Positions 62,201-64,000 of a stretch of 64,000 nucleotides of DNA are shown here, piece after piece; positions within the stretch are counted from its first letter, which is position 1; each line of letters starts with the position of its first letter. This DNA comes from Liolophura sinensis (taxonomy: Eukaryota > Mollusca > Polyplacophora > Chitonida > Chitonidae): the NCBI RefSeq assembly GCF_032854445.1, contig NC_088300.1, positions 19,823,608 through 19,887,607 on the forward strand, given 5' to 3'. Position numbers and translations under genes: made by a program. The notes below the pieces were generated by a model, which was not told the DNA's origin, searched no databases, and saw only the letters and a list, made by a program, of their open reading frames with translations.

Positions 62201-64000
62201 ACATAGTGTAGGGCAAGAGTGTTGGAGAATGTGTGAACCAGGGGAGGCAATTGTCAGTGAGTTACTGGTTCTGTGTACATTGGCATGAGCTACAAACATA
62301 GTGTAGGGCAAGAGTGTTGGAGAATGTGTGAACCAGGCGAGGCAATTGTCATTGAGTTACTGGTTCTGTGTACATTGGCATGAGCTACAAACATAGTGTA
62401 GGGCAAGAGTGTTGGAGAATGTGTGAACCAGGCGAGGCAATTGTCATTGAGTTACTGGTTCTGTGTACATTGGCATGAGCTACAAACATAGCGTAGGGCA
62501 AGAGTGTGAGGGAATATGTGAACCAGGGGAGGCAATTGTCAGTGAGTTACTGGTTCTGTGTACATTGGAATGAGCTACAAACATAGTGTAGGGCAAGAGT
62601 GTGGGAGAATGTGTGAACCAGGCGAGGCAATTGTCAGTGAGTTACTGGTTCTGTGTACATTGGCATGAACTACAAACATAGTGTAGGGCAAGAGTGTTGG
62701 AGAATGTGTGAACCAGGCGAGGCAATTGTCATTGAGTTACTGGTTCTGTGTACATTGGCATGAGCTACAAACATAGTGTAGGGCAAGAGTGTTGGAGAAT
62801 GTGTGAACCAGGGGAGGCAATTGTCAGTGAGTTACTGGTTCTGTGTGCATTGTTTTATTTATTTATTTGTGTGGTGTTTTACGCCGTACTCAAGAATATT
62901 TCACTTATCCCATTATGATGGGAGGAAACCAGGCAGAGCCCGGGGGAAACCCACAACCATCTGCAGGTTGCTGGAAGGCCTCACCAGGTACGGCCGAATA
63001 GGAAGAGCGCATGAGCTGGTCTCGAACTCACAGCGACCGCATTGGTGAGAGGCTCCTGGGTCATTGCGCGCTAACCAACTGAGCCACGGAGGCCCCCTGT
63101 GTACATTGGCATGAGTTACAAACATAGTGTGGGACATGAATATTCATATTCATCATTTACTGTATAGTCAGTGGTGACAGGTTTATGGTTCTAGTACAAT
63201 ATATGTATATATATATGTATATCTACCTATTTTTGGAAGTCACACAGCCATTCTCTGTTATATTACAGATCATATTAAGGGGCAGATTGAACAGTATAGG
63301 ATGACTCAAGCAATGCAAGGTAAAATTGATTCTACTCCATGATGAACACAGATTGTTACATATATTAAAATGCTCCGCATGCCACTCATGACAGGTAAAA
63401 ATGTGTATACTTTCTTGTAACACCAACCCATCATAGGGCTGTGGCAGTTGTAAGTAATTTCAAATGAACATCTGTTGGGTAGTGATCTCCTTCACTCACA
63501 CTGGGAAGGGAGTTTTCTTGACATGCACATGTAATTCAGAGAGAAGGATACACCTTTCACTCAGCTAAGAAAATTAAATCCAAGAGTCAATTTGATGGGA
63601 CAGTTATAAATCAAATGATATCTGCACCATCACTATTGTATGTAAGTGTATATGTAGATGAATTCAGCATACCTAAGGGTAAGTCAGGTGTGTCTTGATA
63701 TTTAAGTACTGTGTCATGGTTGGTAATCAGGGGAACTCCAAAACCTGATACACCTTATAAATGACTTCTGTGAGTGAGTTGGCTTGCTTAATGGAATTTA
63801 CATTATTTGGATGATTTATTGGACAGGACTGAGGGATGTGAATCAGAGTGGGCCAGATGAGACAGAACAAAGATTGAGGGACAAAATTGAGGAGGAAAAA
63901 GCTAGGTATAGCAGTTATGACTTCTGGTAGATATGATAGACACTACTGGATATAGCCAGAGATGTCTTTCTCATATAAATTTTGTAATGTAATAATAACA
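47066..64000 (+). CDS. KIF6: KIF6, kinesin-9 family motor, 17 exons seen, 3' end outside window
   Basis: Plus-end microtubule motor of the kinesin-9 family, linked in vertebrates to motile (ependymal) cilia. Exons: 47066-47125, 52046-52155, 52702-52776, 53343-53385, 54327-54431, 54797-54906, 55480-55609, 55901-56019, 56365-56452, 57608-57751, 58127-58317, 58724-58829, 59403-59547, 60995-61276, 61908-62066, 63269-63319, 63827-63905. Phases join throughout (1997 nt, 665 codons). The start [14 protein letters not shown] closely matches vertebrate KIF6. Further agreement: [57 protein letters not shown] across an intron, [25 protein letters not shown] and [11 protein letters not shown]9 is the nearest alternative, but these blocks favour KIF6. 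About 80% of a roughly 814-residue family protein is present. Confidence 0.95.
50220..50275. repeat. (AT)n(GT)n microsatellite
   Basis: ATATATATATATAT runs into GTGTGTGTGTGTGTGTGT and then TATATA within KIF6 intron 1. Confidence 0.9.
50586..50826 (+). repeat. tRNA-derived SINE, family A, plus orientation
   Basis: The tRNA-like head is at the left (CAACTGGTTATAGAGTGC and 'gatcgctgtgagttcaaggc'), followed by 'ttcctcccgccataatgctg', 'gaaatattcctgagta' and a final ATCAATAAATAA tail. Confidence 0.8.
52436..52646 (+). repeat. tRNA-derived SINE, family A, plus orientation
   Basis: 'gtcgctgagttcaagcccag', 'tttcctcccactataatgct', 'gaaatattcttgagtacaca' and a CAAATAAATAAATA tail, between KIF6 exons 2 and 3. 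The head is partly truncated. Confidence 0.8.
52900..53096 (+). repeat. strongly diverged SINE family A relic
   Basis: 'gaaatattcttcagtgtgat' and the GAAATAAATA tail, preceded by a TTCAAACTCC B-box-like motif, follow the family A order with low identity. Confidence 0.45.
53556..53710 (+). repeat. SINE family A, internally deleted
   Basis: 'gcggtcgctgtgagttcctc', 'ccaccataaagctggccgtc', 'gcacgaaacaccagtgaaat' and AAATAATAAA reproduce the family with a shortened middle. Confidence 0.75.
58842..58990 (+). repeat. SINE family A, head-truncated
   Basis: 'gtgggaaggactgccagcaa', 'ggtttcctcccatgataatg', 'ccaaatattcttgactacgc' and 'gatcaaataaataaacaaa' lie 12 bp downstream of the KIF6 exon 12 donor. 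Confidence 0.8.
59690..60420. other. unexplained patch in KIF6 intron 13
   Basis: It begins with a GC-rich segment (59725-59825, CCGCCC-like runs unlike the surrounding intron) and continues into a cysteine- and lysine-rich short frame around 60154-60390. It may be the relic of an inserted element, but I recognise no family and no splice sites that would add it to KIF6. Confidence 0.3.
62045..63147 (+). repeat. 95-bp minisatellite carrying the KIF6 exon 15 donor, interrupted by a SINE
   Basis: The first unit overlaps the end of exon 15 (AACCAGGCGAGGGCAAATATCA|GTGAGTTACTGG). Eight more copies of the exon end plus intron start follow every 95 bp, with donors near 62162, 62257, 62352, 62447, 62542, 62637, 62732 and 62827. 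Five keep GTGAGT and three read TTGAGT. The last unit is split by the SINE at 62853-63096 and resumes at 63097. Confidence 0.9.
62853..63096 (-). repeat. tRNA-derived SINE, family A, full length with TSD
   Basis: Reading the minus strand: GGCCTCCGTGGCTCAGTTGG (A box), 'gcgcgcaatgacccaggagc', 'gtgagttcgagaccagctca' (B box), the CCTCCCATCATAATGGG module, GAATATTCTTGAGTACGGCG, and an AATAAATAAATAAAA tail. It is flanked by CTGTGTGCATTG (62841-62852) and CTGTGTACATTG (63097-63108), one mismatch apart. Confidence 0.9.

Larger units (their letters stand above)
58181..63905 (+). other. KIF6: KIF6 stalk (exons 11-17), partial
   Basis: After the motor the protein is charged and helical: [15 protein letters not shown] directly follows (neck coil), then short coiled-coil blocks separated by a Ser/Arg-rich low-complexity segment in exon 14 ([17 protein letters not shown]). 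Exon 15 holds the conserved [12 protein letters not shown] block. The last visible exon ends in EEEKAR with a split codon at a GTATAG donor, so the gene continues to the right. Confidence 0.85.

Noticed and set aside
62853-63096. A functional tRNA gene at the SINE head
   Set aside because: A and B boxes are present, but the sequence runs straight into the SINE body without a proper acceptor stem or terminator.
62913-63137. Minus-strand frame with a peptide also seen at 24218-24452
   Set aside because: Both are translations of the same tRNA-derived SINE and not genes.
47066-64000. KIF9 as the identity of the kinesin gene
   Set aside because: Same kinesin-9 family, but the N terminus, the [15 protein letters not shown] block and the RQEAFEIF block match KIF6.

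Overview
This is animal nuclear DNA, most likely from a mollusc and probably a bivalve. The genes are split into many short exons with GT-AG introns. The DNA is AT-rich. The palindrome ACATGTA is extremely common. tRNA-derived SINEs of the kind common in bivalve genomes are scattered throughout. The species is an inference. No tRNA, rRNA, CRISPR array or bacterial-type operon was seen.

The window holds two large protein-coding genes arranged head to head, plus one autonomous-type DNA transposon. (1) At 2484-6743 lies a hAT-family transposon. It has 12-bp terminal inverted repeats, a target-site duplication, a two-exon transposase gene broken by one frameshift, and a nested MITE-like element in its intron. 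(2) At 10335-30454, on the minus strand, is a complete DAAM formin gene. I resolved 26 coding exons that join into an uninterrupted 1089-codon frame: GBD/FH3 (DID) region, coiled coil, proline-rich FH1, FH2 and DAD. (3) From 47066 to the right edge, on the plus strand, is the kinesin-9 gene KIF6. I resolved 17 exons (about 665 codons): the whole motor domain and most of the stalk. The 3' end lies outside the window.

The two start codons are about 16.6 kb apart and the genes diverge. The interval shows no gene and probably holds upstream noncoding exon(s) and regulatory DNA for DAAM. A promoter-like cluster (ETS, CCAAT and YY1-type motifs) lies just upstream of KIF6. From memory, human DAAM2 and KIF6 are also neighbours in divergent orientation on 6p21.2, so this looks like an ancient conserved gene pair.

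A second theme is tandem repeats at 5' splice sites. A 95-bp minisatellite in KIF6 carries copies of an exon end with its donor site. A 55-bp, 20-copy array in DAAM stops 2 bp from a donor. A degenerate ~60-bp array in another DAAM intron repeats the donor sequence. The remaining DNA is intron and intergenic sequence with SINEs of two related families, minisatellites and simple repeats.
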